Shown: piece by piece, positions 46,116-64,000 of the stretch
How positions within the stretch are numbered: position 1 is the first letter of the stretch
How the letters are laid out: the number at the start of each line of letters is the position of its first letter
Assembly: GCF_040807025.1 (NCBI RefSeq)
Contig: NC_090982.1
Location: forward strand, 31,115,514 to 31,179,513
Reading direction: 5' to 3'
Source of the DNA: Struthio camelus
Lineage: Eukaryota; Chordata; Aves; Struthioniformes; Struthionidae
DNA: 64,000 nt
Made by a program: the position numbers and the translations under genes
Notes under the pieces: model-generated
Database searches by the model: none
The model's input: only the letters and a program-made list of their open reading frames with translations
What the model was told of the DNA's origin: nothing

Positions 46116-49100
46116 CTGCAGGACACAAGAAACAGCAATTCAATTATATACGAGAGACAGAAGCCCCAAAGTGTCCCGAATTTTATTTTTAATTCATATT
46201 TATTCTCTCCTAGGACTGCAATTTTGACTGCTTTCACTACCATCAATAACAGAGTTGCTACACATTTCCTATGAACTGCTTCAAGCTTACCGATACGTAT
46301 CTGTAAGTTTGTCTCTCATTCAGTTAAAAGGCTATCATGTATTTTAAGAGCGGATTAAGAAAATAACAGGTGTTTGGGTTATACTGCACATTATATGACT
46401 ATTTCTTTTCTTGTTGAGAGAAAAGGATACCCAAACACAATTCTGAGGACCCCCCCCACACACACACACACACTCTTTTTTTTGCAAGGGTTAACTTCAC
46501 TCCTTTTAAGAAGATGAGAGATTAAATACATCCTGTAGACAGTTTATCTTTTCCATGAATCCTAATAAGGACGTGCCCATCCAAGTAATTCAAATAAATG
46601 GGTCCCTTTTACATATGTAGCCATTCTATTAAGATGCTCGGACAATTGTGTTGGTCTGTTTATCCTGCTCTGTAACGTCAGAACTGAGAAATGGCAGTTC
46701 TCCCTATAAATAGTCATTTTACGGCAGCAAAAGGATTGGTTTATATCTTTATTCATTGAGGTTTATAGTTAATATGTGCAGGAAAATGGAACCACGGTTA
46801 AAGAGTGAGATTCATTTCTCATCTTGCATGATTATCTTCATCAAAAGCTATGACATTTTTAAATGGACATTTATAAGTATTACCTTGCTTGTCCTCATGT
46901 AAACAGTAGTTGCTAGCAGTTCAGTTCAGACAAACAGGAATCTCGATACTTTTACATCTTCTTTGAACTAACAAAGAAATCAGTGCTTCTATCATCTAAA
47001 CCTGAAAACCACACCTACGTTCCTGCTGAAAAGCTTTTCGTAAGAGCGGCCTGCCTTTTTCAAACTCGGAAATCAACTCACTTAGAGTCTCTTTAATCCT
47101 CTCTCTCTGACATTTATAAAGAACAAGCTGTTCCTTGGATTAAAGAAAGGAAGTTTAACATCTCATTCGAGATTACTGTTAGAGAACGAGATCTCCCCTG
47201 TTACCTCCTCACTACATAAGAACTCCTCATTCCTCGCAGGAAAAAAAGAACAAACACACACACAAACCCCCCAACCCTCATAACAACAAAATATTACATT
47301 TGAAAATTAGATTTAGCCTACACTATCAGAAAACACAATTACTCAGTGTTAATAAGGGAGGTACAAACCTTCACGTAGTTTCTTCATTAGTTCCTCAGAG
47401 TATTTCATTGCTTTTAGGTGAACAAGAACTTGAGGGATCCTGTAGTCGGCAAATATAGTCAGACTAGAAACGTCACCAAAGCAGCCATCTCCTTTGCCTT
47501 CTAATACACTCCACGTATCAGCCACAAGTATTTGTGCTCGTTTGTAAAAGGACACCTTTTTATTCTGATAAAGAAAAATGCCCAAATTATTTAAGTGCCT
47601 CAGAGAGAGCAATATATAGAGAAAATTACGCATACAGAGAGACATATGGAGTTACATTGTTCTAGAAAACACAACTTACTAACATTTTGATCAAGCAATT
47701 ATTTTAATTAATACACAGGACAAAAGAACAACACTATGAACACCTTAAAAATAAGATACTATTGAACCACAGAGAGATATCATACGGAATCCTCATTAAC
47801 TTCTGAAGAGAAGTCTACTGTAAAGAGAAAGAGAAATCTACTGTAGATTACTGTAGTTCAATTAAAAAATTGCTTAGATTACACTCAGATCTCAGAACAC
47901 ATACATATTTGTTTATTTCTACTAGGCAAGCATTGTGATTGCAGTCCAGCAAATACAAATTATTTCAGCAACTCTGGTGCTCATCCAACCATTTATTTGG
48001 AGGAGAGAAGCGTAAGTAGAGCATGTATGACATTAGACAACCGACATGTTTTGTTAATCACCTTATCCCGAATGTTAAGGAAACAAAATTCTAGTGAAAA
48101 CTGTATTGAATGACTCTGTAGTGTGCAGTACATCTTCCTGGTTAAAGAGGGGAGAAGGAAATTAATTTCAGGAATAGCATATTCGCAAATATGAGATTTT
48201 CTTAAGTACTATGATTCTATTTTTGTCTAATATTTTATTGCTGGTCCTAAACCTGCAAAAATGTATTTGCTGTTGTCATTACTTACAAGAGGAAAAGCTA
48301 AAAATGTGCTCTGATCTGTAAGGATTTAAGGCTTTCACTCTAAGACAAAGCAAAACGTGTGAAAGTAAATCTGCATCTTTAAAAAAATAGCTACAATTGT
48401 GTTAGGGCTTCTTTTTCTTTACAGCTGAAACAGATTTTCAGTTTTTGATAAAGTGTGCCTACCAACATGATATAACTGAAATGGCTACTCTAAAATACAA
48501 GATGGGAATTCTATTCATTTCCCAGTGTTACTCTACCATCCTCCTTCACATAGTCACAATTTACAAAGGACATTTAAAAAAAAGATTTAATCTTACATTA
48601 CTGCCAAGATGCCACAGACTATTCCAGAAAACAAAGTGTATTTTGGTCCTCAAGTGTTATTCTCCAAAAACACTGAAAACAAGATGTCCTACTGCATTTC
48701 ACACAACAGCAACTTCTGCAAACGTTTTGAAAGTTGTTTCTTTCTCTGCACTTCACTCCCTATTTGGCATAGATAAACTTAATTCTAGAGAATACTATAG
48801 ACAATCTTGTATGTTATATAATGAAATAGTATTTAAAACACCACAACAGGAAGTAAAGAATTAATAGATCAAATCCCTTTACAGCTCCTACAGCCCTGAA
48901 GCTAATGAAAAAATCAAAGACAAAGATTGCTCTTCTGATAGCATTAAGCCTCCATCACTACACCATTTTACAGAACTCGAAGAAGGAAGAACTCAAATGG
49001 AACTTTTCACCCTGCGCAGCAACTTAATTTGGCAGAAAAATACTGTCTGGGACTTTTCATCAAGCACACAGATTTGTAATTTCATTGTTTCAATTATTAT

Positions 49101-52100
49101 TAATTTCTATACTGCACAGACCTTCTGAAGTTTGTTTAAAGTTATATTTATGAATACAAATAGTTTTCCACCGCTCTTTTCAACAGAAAAGTAATGAAAG
49201 CCTTACGTAGATGATAATATGTCTAAAAGATAGCATCACTTGTACAAAATGGAGTATTTTACCTGATCATAATACTACTAAACTGCTTTTTCAAGAACTC
49301 TGTCACTTTCCAAGGAAAACTACCAGAACGGGGACATCTGTCTCTTCTCCCCACTACAATAAGCCAGTATCGAGAGATATAACTAATTGACCTATTGATA
49401 TGAAGAGAGAGAAGGAGTATCAGGTTGGTAAAACATCAAAAAGAGCACAACTGGTGCAACAAAACCAACAAAATCAGAGAATAGGTAGATCATTATTTTA
49501 TATTCTGAGTCCTAGGGGATGGGGGGGAAAAAAAAAAAAAAAAAGGTTGACATATGCAGTGTCAATGACTGGAAGCTCTGAAAGGACTCCATGGCATATA
49601 CATCAGCGCACGAAAATCCTGAATATGCAAGCATAACATAGCTTGAATAACTTCTGCCATGATTCAAATTCAGCACAGCATTTAAATTTGTATATAAATG
49701 CACTTAAGTTTAAAGCCATAGGAAACAAAAAAAAAAAAAAATCCATGCAAGTACAAAAGGGTTTTGGAAGGGTTTGGCTGTGGTTTGCAATTCACTTTTC
49801 AGAAGGAAAGGAACATTGGTAATTTATACAAATACACTCAGTAATGTATAGTTTTGAAAAATGTTTTGTGTCTATGTTTGGTAAAACATATAGCCAAAGA
49901 ATTGTCTTAATTTCAGAACTTACCGTAGGAGGTCAGAACATAACTGAGGAAAGTTGTCATAATCTATCCGAGTAACTTTTAAACTGTGATAGTACGAGTC
50001 TACTCGCACAGATTTTAATTATCAAACATATTTCCATTCCTGAGAGTCGTTGAAGATCGCTGCTTTCTCTTTGGATTTCACACTTTGCTGGCAACTCCCT
50101 CCCACTTCTGTATTGAAGGCAAAGTCTTTTTTGTGAGATGTCAACCTGCTGCCATACAAACAATGTTGACAATACGATCCCTGTCACCTTGGTACGAGGT
50201 GGAGGTGATAACACTGGCTTTGTTACAACAGGGTGTAAACTTGGCCTACGTTATTTCACCCACCTTCAAAATACACAGCTTTCTTTGTGAAAGCAGAAAA
50301 TAGCTGCAGTATTGGTGCAATAGGCTTTACTGCTTTGTCAATGCTTACGGTCATTTTTGGAACAGCTTTTCATTCTGTAGCCTGCTGCTGCTTTTAGCGA
50401 GCCTTGCTGTATAAAGCACTGAGCACCATCTCATGAAAGACTTTACGTCAGTGAATACAGTTACTATAAAAATAAGAAAGAATATTCTATTCATCACTCG
50501 GAAAATATTTCCTTTTTGATCACAAAAAAAATTATCCTCAAAAAGTTTATTCCATACATAAAAAAATACCAGTGAGTTAAATTAGTAGCTTCAAAGATTA
50601 GTTAGCGATAACCTGTGATTGTTTATGCAAGCATGGTAAGTTACTCTGCAGTACGAGACAGGAAAATAAAATGACGCCACCTACTCAAGAGCAGATTTCA
50701 GCGGTTAAGTGCAATTAGCTTCAAGCCCCCATGAATGGTGTTCCAGGGAGTTATCTTGAAAAGACTGCACCGAGTAATAGTTATAGGCTGTACTATCACT
50801 AGAAGAAAGTCTTCCTGACACAATGACATAACTGATGAATACTACCGTAGATGGGACTGAACACAGGGGAAGCTAGATATACCAGTAACACTTAACAAAG
50901 AACATGTCTGTACAGATAAAACTAAAGATGCCTAAGATACCAAATACACGCTACTTCCCAGCAGCTTTCTTCTTTCAGGGAAACTGAACTGTTTCAAAAA
51001 GCTTCAGTGTACTGTCAACCCTGACAAAAGCATGATATTTTTGGGCTTAAATCTGGACTGCAGTTGTTCGAGCAGTGCCTACTGAATCAACAATAGTCTG
51101 GATTCCCTATAGTCGTACATTTTCACAGTTCTATCAGGGCCTCATTTCCTTCGTTAGCTGCAGAGAAACTCAAGATAAAGTGATGGGGGGAGGATTAGAA
51201 ACCAATTCCGAATTTTCTGGCAAAAAATTACTTCAAACATGAGGTATATGCAGAGGGTACCATGTGTTTCCTATCCAGCTGGGACCTCAGACGTTATTGT
51301 AATATATTACAACAGAATGATGAAAACAGACAGCATACGGAAAAAAAAAAAAAAAAACTTTTTCTGGAAAAAAGTGACTGATAAGAAATACAAAACTGCA
51401 TTTCAAGAACTTGAGTAAAATTCTTCATTAATAAATTCTGTGATTTTGTTTTCAAAGATAAGATTAGTAGAGAAATGAAATCTAGATAGTTTTATCTCAT
51501 CTTAACAAAGAGGTATACTTTAGTCCAAAAGTATTATCTGTAAAAAACTTCCCTATCTTTATTACTAATAGCAACATAGGTTAAGAACAGCAGTTTCAAA
51601 GTCTGATTTTCTTTTCATTATATAGACCAATCTCCATCAATTTTAGGTGAAATGCTAAAATAATGGTAATTACTATCATCTCCTGTTTTTCGAGATCTAA
51701 GACTTGTGAATTGGTCGGGATTTTTTTTTTTTTTTTATCAATTCTGAACTGACTGCCCTTTCAGAACTTTCACAGACAGCTTAATAGCTATAGAGCCACA
51801 ATTAGTACAGAGTAAGTTCCCATGACAAAAATTCAGTGTTAGAACCAACTTACCTCAAATACAGCCTCATCTCTGTAAGAAGGGAAATTTTCCACTACTA
51901 AACGTAGTAGTTTCTGAGCACTTTTTTCACTCATTTTAACACAGGTGAGGAAAGAGCCTCCAAATTTCTCCAACAGAATTGTTCCACTTTCATTCAGCAC
52001 GCGATGTCTCTCTTCAATCAAAGGCATAGGAACTTCCGTGTCAGAGCGAAACACATGCCTAACTTGCTCAAGTGTCATGGTGGCATAATACGAGGCACTG

Positions 52101-53347
52101 GTAATAGGTATTCCTTCAGAGAAGTAAAAATACGATCTTTAGACATATGGTAGGGTACCTGAAGAACCTATGTAGTAGCCTACTGCAGATGAGAGCGTTC
52201 ATACTGCAACAAAGACTGAAAAAATGTATCAACTCTTAAGATCGACCCAGCAATAAGTACACTCCAATGGTTGCTTCAAACTTAGTATGTAACACTACCG
52301 TACATAGCGTTCCCATCTATAGATGACCACTTCCAACACGTAACCACGGTAGCTCTCTTCCTTCTAACACGCAATTTTCCCCACCTGCTTAGTCCTCAAA
52401 GCTTAGCGTGTGTTTTCCCAGCACATCAGGCAAAAGTATGCCTGGCATACAGCTTCTAACCATCCTACATTTACCAAAAGTATCTTCACACAAACTTTCC
52501 CTTATTCTGCATGCAAATATGTAGGAATTTAATTAAAAACGCCATCTGAACCTAGAAATAGATTTTTCAGGCGCTAACTAGTACTGATGAAAGGACAGCA
52601 ACAACGGAGGGAGCGCTTAGACTGTCGCTTTCTGAAGCGCGCGACTTCTCAGACTCACTGGAGCTGCTTCGGCACCGGATCAACACGGAGAATCCCCTCA
52701 GGACCCTCCGCCGAAACGCGGTCTTCCCATCGGCCACGGGGTGCCTCCAGTCAGTCACAAATAACTCGCTTTCTGCTCACAGGCATTACGAAAGCGCCCC
52801 CAGCCACCTCACCCGAGCTCCCAGGAACTGCCCGCACACTCTACTTATGCAAACAGCCGGTGCGCGCACCGGCGGCGCCTGCTTGCGAGCGCGGCGCTTC
52901 ACCGCGCAGCCGCTGCGGCGCTCCTACCGCCCCCGCCGCCGCCAGCGGGGGCCCCAGGCGTTACGTTAACGGACGCCCCAACCGCCGCCGCCGCCGCCGG
53001 CGGCACTGACCGTCGTCGAGCGCCCTGTTGACGGCGGCGCAGAGGGACCAGTAGCCGCTGTAGGTCTCGCCCTTGTACTTCACCAGGCACTTGCGGTCGT
53101 CCCGCTCGGACCAGAAGGAGAAGTTGAGCGTGTCCACCAGGAACACCCAGCTCACCGCCTCCTCGCTCGCCGCCTGCGGGTTGAGCTCGTGGAGGCGCTT
53201 CCAGCCCGCCAGGCCGAACTCCTCCGCCGAGGCTTTGTCGAACAGGGCCTCGGCCACGCTCCGGACGCCCTCCTCCTCCACGGACACGTCTCTGCTGTTC
53301 TCCGCGATGAACCGCGCGGACTCCAGGGGCGAGAGGGGCGCCTCCAT
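45883..53347 (-). CDS. QNG1: QNG1 (C9orf64), queuosine 5'-phosphate N-glycosylase / salvage protein (complete)
   Basis: Four coding exons, 53347-53011, 52113-51854, 47564-47369 and 46115-45883, total 1,026 bp and keep frame, giving 341 residues, the same length as human C9orf64. Conserved blocks include [11 protein letters not shown] near the start, [44 protein letters not shown]...[41 protein letters not shown] and the C-terminus [17 protein letters not shown] to RCIYY. From family knowledge (Q-salvage/DUF2419), the enzyme hydrolyses queuosine 5'-phosphate to release queuine, which TGT inserts into tRNAs with GUN anticodons. The ATG at 53347 matches the human start (MEEPVTPLESARF); the frame stays open upstream only because of GC content. 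No break or missing block is seen. Confidence 0.98.
46116..47368 (-). other. QNG1: QNG1 intron 3
   Basis: This is AT-rich intron with a C/CA-rich patch near 46451-46473. Nothing else is recognised. Confidence 0.7.
47369..47564 (-). CDS. QNG1: QNG1 exon 3
   Basis: The exon begins [20 protein letters not shown] and ends ELMKKLREG. It is flanked by TTTATCAG and donor GAAG/GTTTGT. Confidence 0.96.
47565..51853 (-). other. QNG1: QNG1 intron 2
   Basis: This is the largest QNG1 intron, 4.3 kb. It holds A17 runs at 49528-49544 and 51341-51357 and a plus-strand frame from 48426 with a strong acceptor. No known gene is recognised. Confidence 0.7.
51854..52113 (-). CDS. QNG1: QNG1 exon 2
   Basis: The acceptor is CTTCTCTGAAG and the donor is GAG/GTAAGT. 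It reads [20 protein letters not shown] and [20 protein letters not shown], then on to [12 protein letters not shown]. The true exon extends upstream of the first ATG in this frame. Confidence 0.96.
53011..53347 (-). CDS. QNG1: QNG1 exon 1 (start codon, residues 1-112)
   Basis: The exon starts [20 protein letters not shown] and ends NRALDDG at donor GACG/GTCAGT. It lies within the CpG island and is much richer in GC than the other three exons. TTTCCTCCCCCAG just upstream of the ATG looks like an acceptor, so a separate 5' UTR exon is possible. Confidence 0.96.
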
Positions 53348-53407
53348 TCTCGAACTCCTGTCTGGGGGAGGAAACGCGCGTTTCCAAGGCCGCCCTTCCC
53401 CGCCGCA

Positions 53408-53438
53408 CGGCCCGGCCCGGCCCGGCCCGGCCCGGCCC
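53408..53438. repeat. (CCCGG)n pentanucleotide repeat upstream of QNG1
   Basis: Five to six CCCGG units lie in tandem about 60-90 bases upstream of the QNG1 ATG. Confidence 0.9.
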
Positions 53439-53810
53439 CCTCGCGCCGACGGCGCCGCCACAGCCCGCGCGGCCGCTGCGGCACGAAGCGCCCCGGCCGC
53501 CCCCTTCCCCCCCCCCCTTACCGGTACCCGGGGCGCGGCGGCCCGCCAGCTCCGCGCCGCCGCCAGCGAGCGCCGCCCTCCGCGCAGGCGCCGTGCGGGT
53601 GCTGGGGGTGGGGAAGGGGGAGGGGCGGCCGGCGCTGCCTGCCCGCGCCGCGGTGCCTCCGCGCTGCGGGGCGCACCCGGTCCGCTGAAACATCGGCCTG
53701 TGCCTCGGCCCCTGCGGCCGCCGGGGCGCGCAGGAAGCCGCGCGCTCAGCCCCGGACGCGGCTGCCCCAAGGAGGGCTCAGCTCCCACTGACCGGCGGTA
53801 GCTTCCTGCG

Positions 53811-54298
53811 GTGCACCGTAGAAAGGAAGAAAAAAAAAAATCGTTAGTTCCTTCAGCATGTCGACGCAGCCACTTTTCCTTAACCCCAACGCACCTGCAT
53901 ATATACGCAGGGTTTAAGGGCACACAAAAATCCTGTGTCCTTGCTTTCTCTTAATTAACTTGCCTTTTGTCTGACAACTTTTTCTACGCTGTTTCTCCAT
54001 ATAACTTATGTTCTTAAAAGGCTAATTCTAGACGTAGAGTTACTGGCATGCTCATTCCCCTAGACAAAAGCGGTTGTTTCTTCTCTTTTCTTCTATTTAA
54101 AATAGTTTCTCATCTCCTTGCCCTTTCCCATTGCATTGTAATTACAGCTGCATATTATGACAGCAATTACCTGATAGGGCTGAAAGAACTGAGAAGAGTA
54201 AAATGCTCTGGAACAAATAAAAAACAGTAAAAGAATCCACTCTTACTCTGGATCCATCACATCCAGATGTGCCAAGTTCTTTTGCATTTTTAATTGTT
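53811..54298. other. Spacer between the QNG1 promoter and the HNRNPK 3' end
   Basis: About 0.5 kb of AT-rich sequence with no gene. It separates the QNG1 CpG island from the last HNRNPK poly(A) signal. Confidence 0.7.
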
Positions 54299-54304
54299 TT
54301 TATT
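54299..54304 (-). terminator. HNRNPK: Distal HNRNPK poly(A) signal (AATAAA)
   Basis: This is the last AATAAA before the spacer. It reads CTGAATAAAAAC on the minus strand. Confidence 0.6.
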
Positions 54305-54667
54305 CAGGAAGTGAAATTAAAACTTATAAACTATAAATACAAATGCCAAGGTATTACATGAGATATCCAGAGGTATTATCTTTTTTAATTTCTCACAAAT
54401 ATTTCCTATGGAATTCAACACACAACAGGGAAACCAAACAAGTTTAAGTCTGTATACAATGAAAAACAAGTTACAGAGTTAGATACTGTCAATTTGCCAA
54501 TTGATAAAAATTTCTACCTTATACAAATGAAAGCTCTGAAAACTAGAATTCAATTGTTAATGGTACGCCAACTGCCATTTGTAACTGTTATTTGCATTAA
54601 GCAAGCTGTCTAGAATTAAGTGTACTTTACCACTGTAACTCAGTGACATCACAAAGTTTTTAAATAC

Positions 54668-54673
54668 TTTATT
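54668..54673 (-). terminator. HNRNPK: Middle HNRNPK poly(A) signal (AATAAA)
   Basis: ATAAATAAAGTA on the minus strand, about 0.73 kb after the stop. Confidence 0.45.
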
Positions 54674-54991
54674 TATATACTGTCACCAATATATATATGT
54701 ACTGCAAAAAGGGCCAAACACTTGCAAAAAAGTCAAATTTTACACAACGTCTGCAAGAATGTTTTTGCATTTTTTTCCCAAATAGCAAAGCTTAGCCATT
54801 GTTTTCACACTGTTTCTTTAATTTGCCAAGAACACTTAACTCCATCTTTATCAAGGAAGCAGAAGAGCAAGCTTAACAGCAACTTTCATTTATGCATCTT
54901 CTTGTAGGGCTGGGGGAAAATGGTGTATCCATTTTAGATACTACCTTATGCATATCTAAAAATAATGACCACCAAGAATAGGTTCACTAAA

Positions 54992-54997
54992 TTTATT
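54992..54997 (-). terminator. HNRNPK: Proximal HNRNPK poly(A) signal (AATAAA)
   Basis: AAATAAATTTAG on the minus strand, about 0.4 kb after the stop. Confidence 0.45.
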
Positions 54998-55407
54998 TAA
55001 AAATCATAAAACGTTTCTTACAAAAGAGCATTACATTCTGCACACTGCTCTCAAAGGATGCCAGGGACACGGGGACTACCAGTATTCTCCCCCCTTCAAA
55101 AAAAATACAGTGTACATAAAGCAGGATGTTCACAATAGTTACAGAAAACATTACAATTTACCACCAACAATGAACAAAAATAAAATCCACTCTCTCTGCT
55201 GCTGTTTCAAAATGTCAATGTTAGTCTCGCGCGCCCTTTCCCTCCCCCCAAATATTTGTAAGGAACTAAAACATTACATCTGGTGGACAGCAAAGATTCC
55301 ACTACACCTCAAATGCAGAACACCTATGAAGCAGAGGAATGTTGGCTTTTTAAACAGAAGCAGATAAAAAAAAAAGGGTGCAGGACTCCTTCAGTTCTTC
55401 ACTAGTC

Positions 55408-63914
<8,507 letters not shown>

Positions 63915-64000
63915 CTAGACTATTCAGCTTCCAGCATTTTAAGTGCACACTTGCTTCTGAGTTCTCATAACAAAAAGATAATCCAACCTTCTAGATTCAT

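Larger units (their letters stand above)
52590..53810. promoter_or_regulatory. QNG1: CpG island promoter of QNG1
   Basis: This GC- and CpG-rich block spans exon 1 and its upstream region. Long overlapping frames on both strands across it are composition effects, except for the QNG1 exon 1 frame. The core upstream of the ATG at 53347-53800 is the probable promoter. Confidence 0.85.
54299..55407 (-). other. HNRNPK: HNRNPK 3' UTR
   Basis: This is AT-rich sequence after the terminal exons, with AATAAA words at 54997-54992, 54673-54668 and 54304-54299. The three signals would give 3' UTRs of roughly 0.4, 0.75 and 1.1 kb. No competing gene lies in it. Confidence 0.8.

Noticed and set aside
50085-50303. 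Open frames on both strands near 50.1 kb in QNG1 intron 2
   Set aside because: Both strands are open over the same bases with no splice signals, so neither can be preferred.
52899-53923. Frames of 200-320 codons around QNG1 exon 1
   Set aside because: Only the part from 53347 to 53011 is real QNG1. The rest reads promoter or intron, or antisense to the exon.

Overview
The window is vertebrate nuclear DNA and looks avian. Introns are short, interspersed repeats are few, and each promoter sits in a CpG island. Four genes lie in the order GKAP1 - KIF27 - QNG1 (C9orf64) - HNRNPK. From memory this is the human 9q21.32 order, and in birds that segment is on chromosome Z. The bird call and Z linkage are inferences; the genes themselves are read directly from the sequence.

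All four protein genes are on the minus strand, so transcription runs from high to low coordinates. (1) 1-16.4 kb: the 5' part of GKAP1, with a non-coding first exon in a CpG island near 15.9 kb and coding exons at 9.7-9.9, 7.4-7.6 and 0.7 kb; the rest lies off the left edge. (2) 16.5-20.2 kb: spacer plus the probable KIF27 3' UTR. (3) 20.3-45.1 kb: all of KIF27. Seventeen coding exons join in phase to give 1,414 residues, with an intact kinesin motor and long coiled coils. (4) 45.4-53.8 kb: all of QNG1, four coding exons giving 341 residues. (5) 54.3-64 kb: the 3' two-thirds of HNRNPK, from KH2 through the RGG-rich KI region to KH3, two alternative terminal exons and a 3' UTR with several poly(A) signals. 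The last HNRNPK intron holds the mir-7 hairpin.

The genes do not form one pathway. GKAP1 anchors cGMP-dependent kinase, KIF27 is a kinesin-4 family protein linked to cilia, QNG1 salvages queuine from queuosine, and HNRNPK is a multi-KH RNA/DNA-binding protein that also carries miR-7 in its transcript. They share orientation and close packing: from the QNG1 stop to the KIF27 first exon, and from the last HNRNPK poly(A) signal to the QNG1 promoter, is under 1 kb each.

The strongest points for a second look are at the HNRNPK 3' end: a GC-AG intron that contains mir-7 and feeds two terminal exons which appear to be a 61-bp tandem duplication, plus a 22-nt microexon and a small cysteine-containing exon. 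More speculative are several plus-strand, exon-like open frames inside GKAP1, KIF27 and QNG1 introns that I cannot assign to a known gene.
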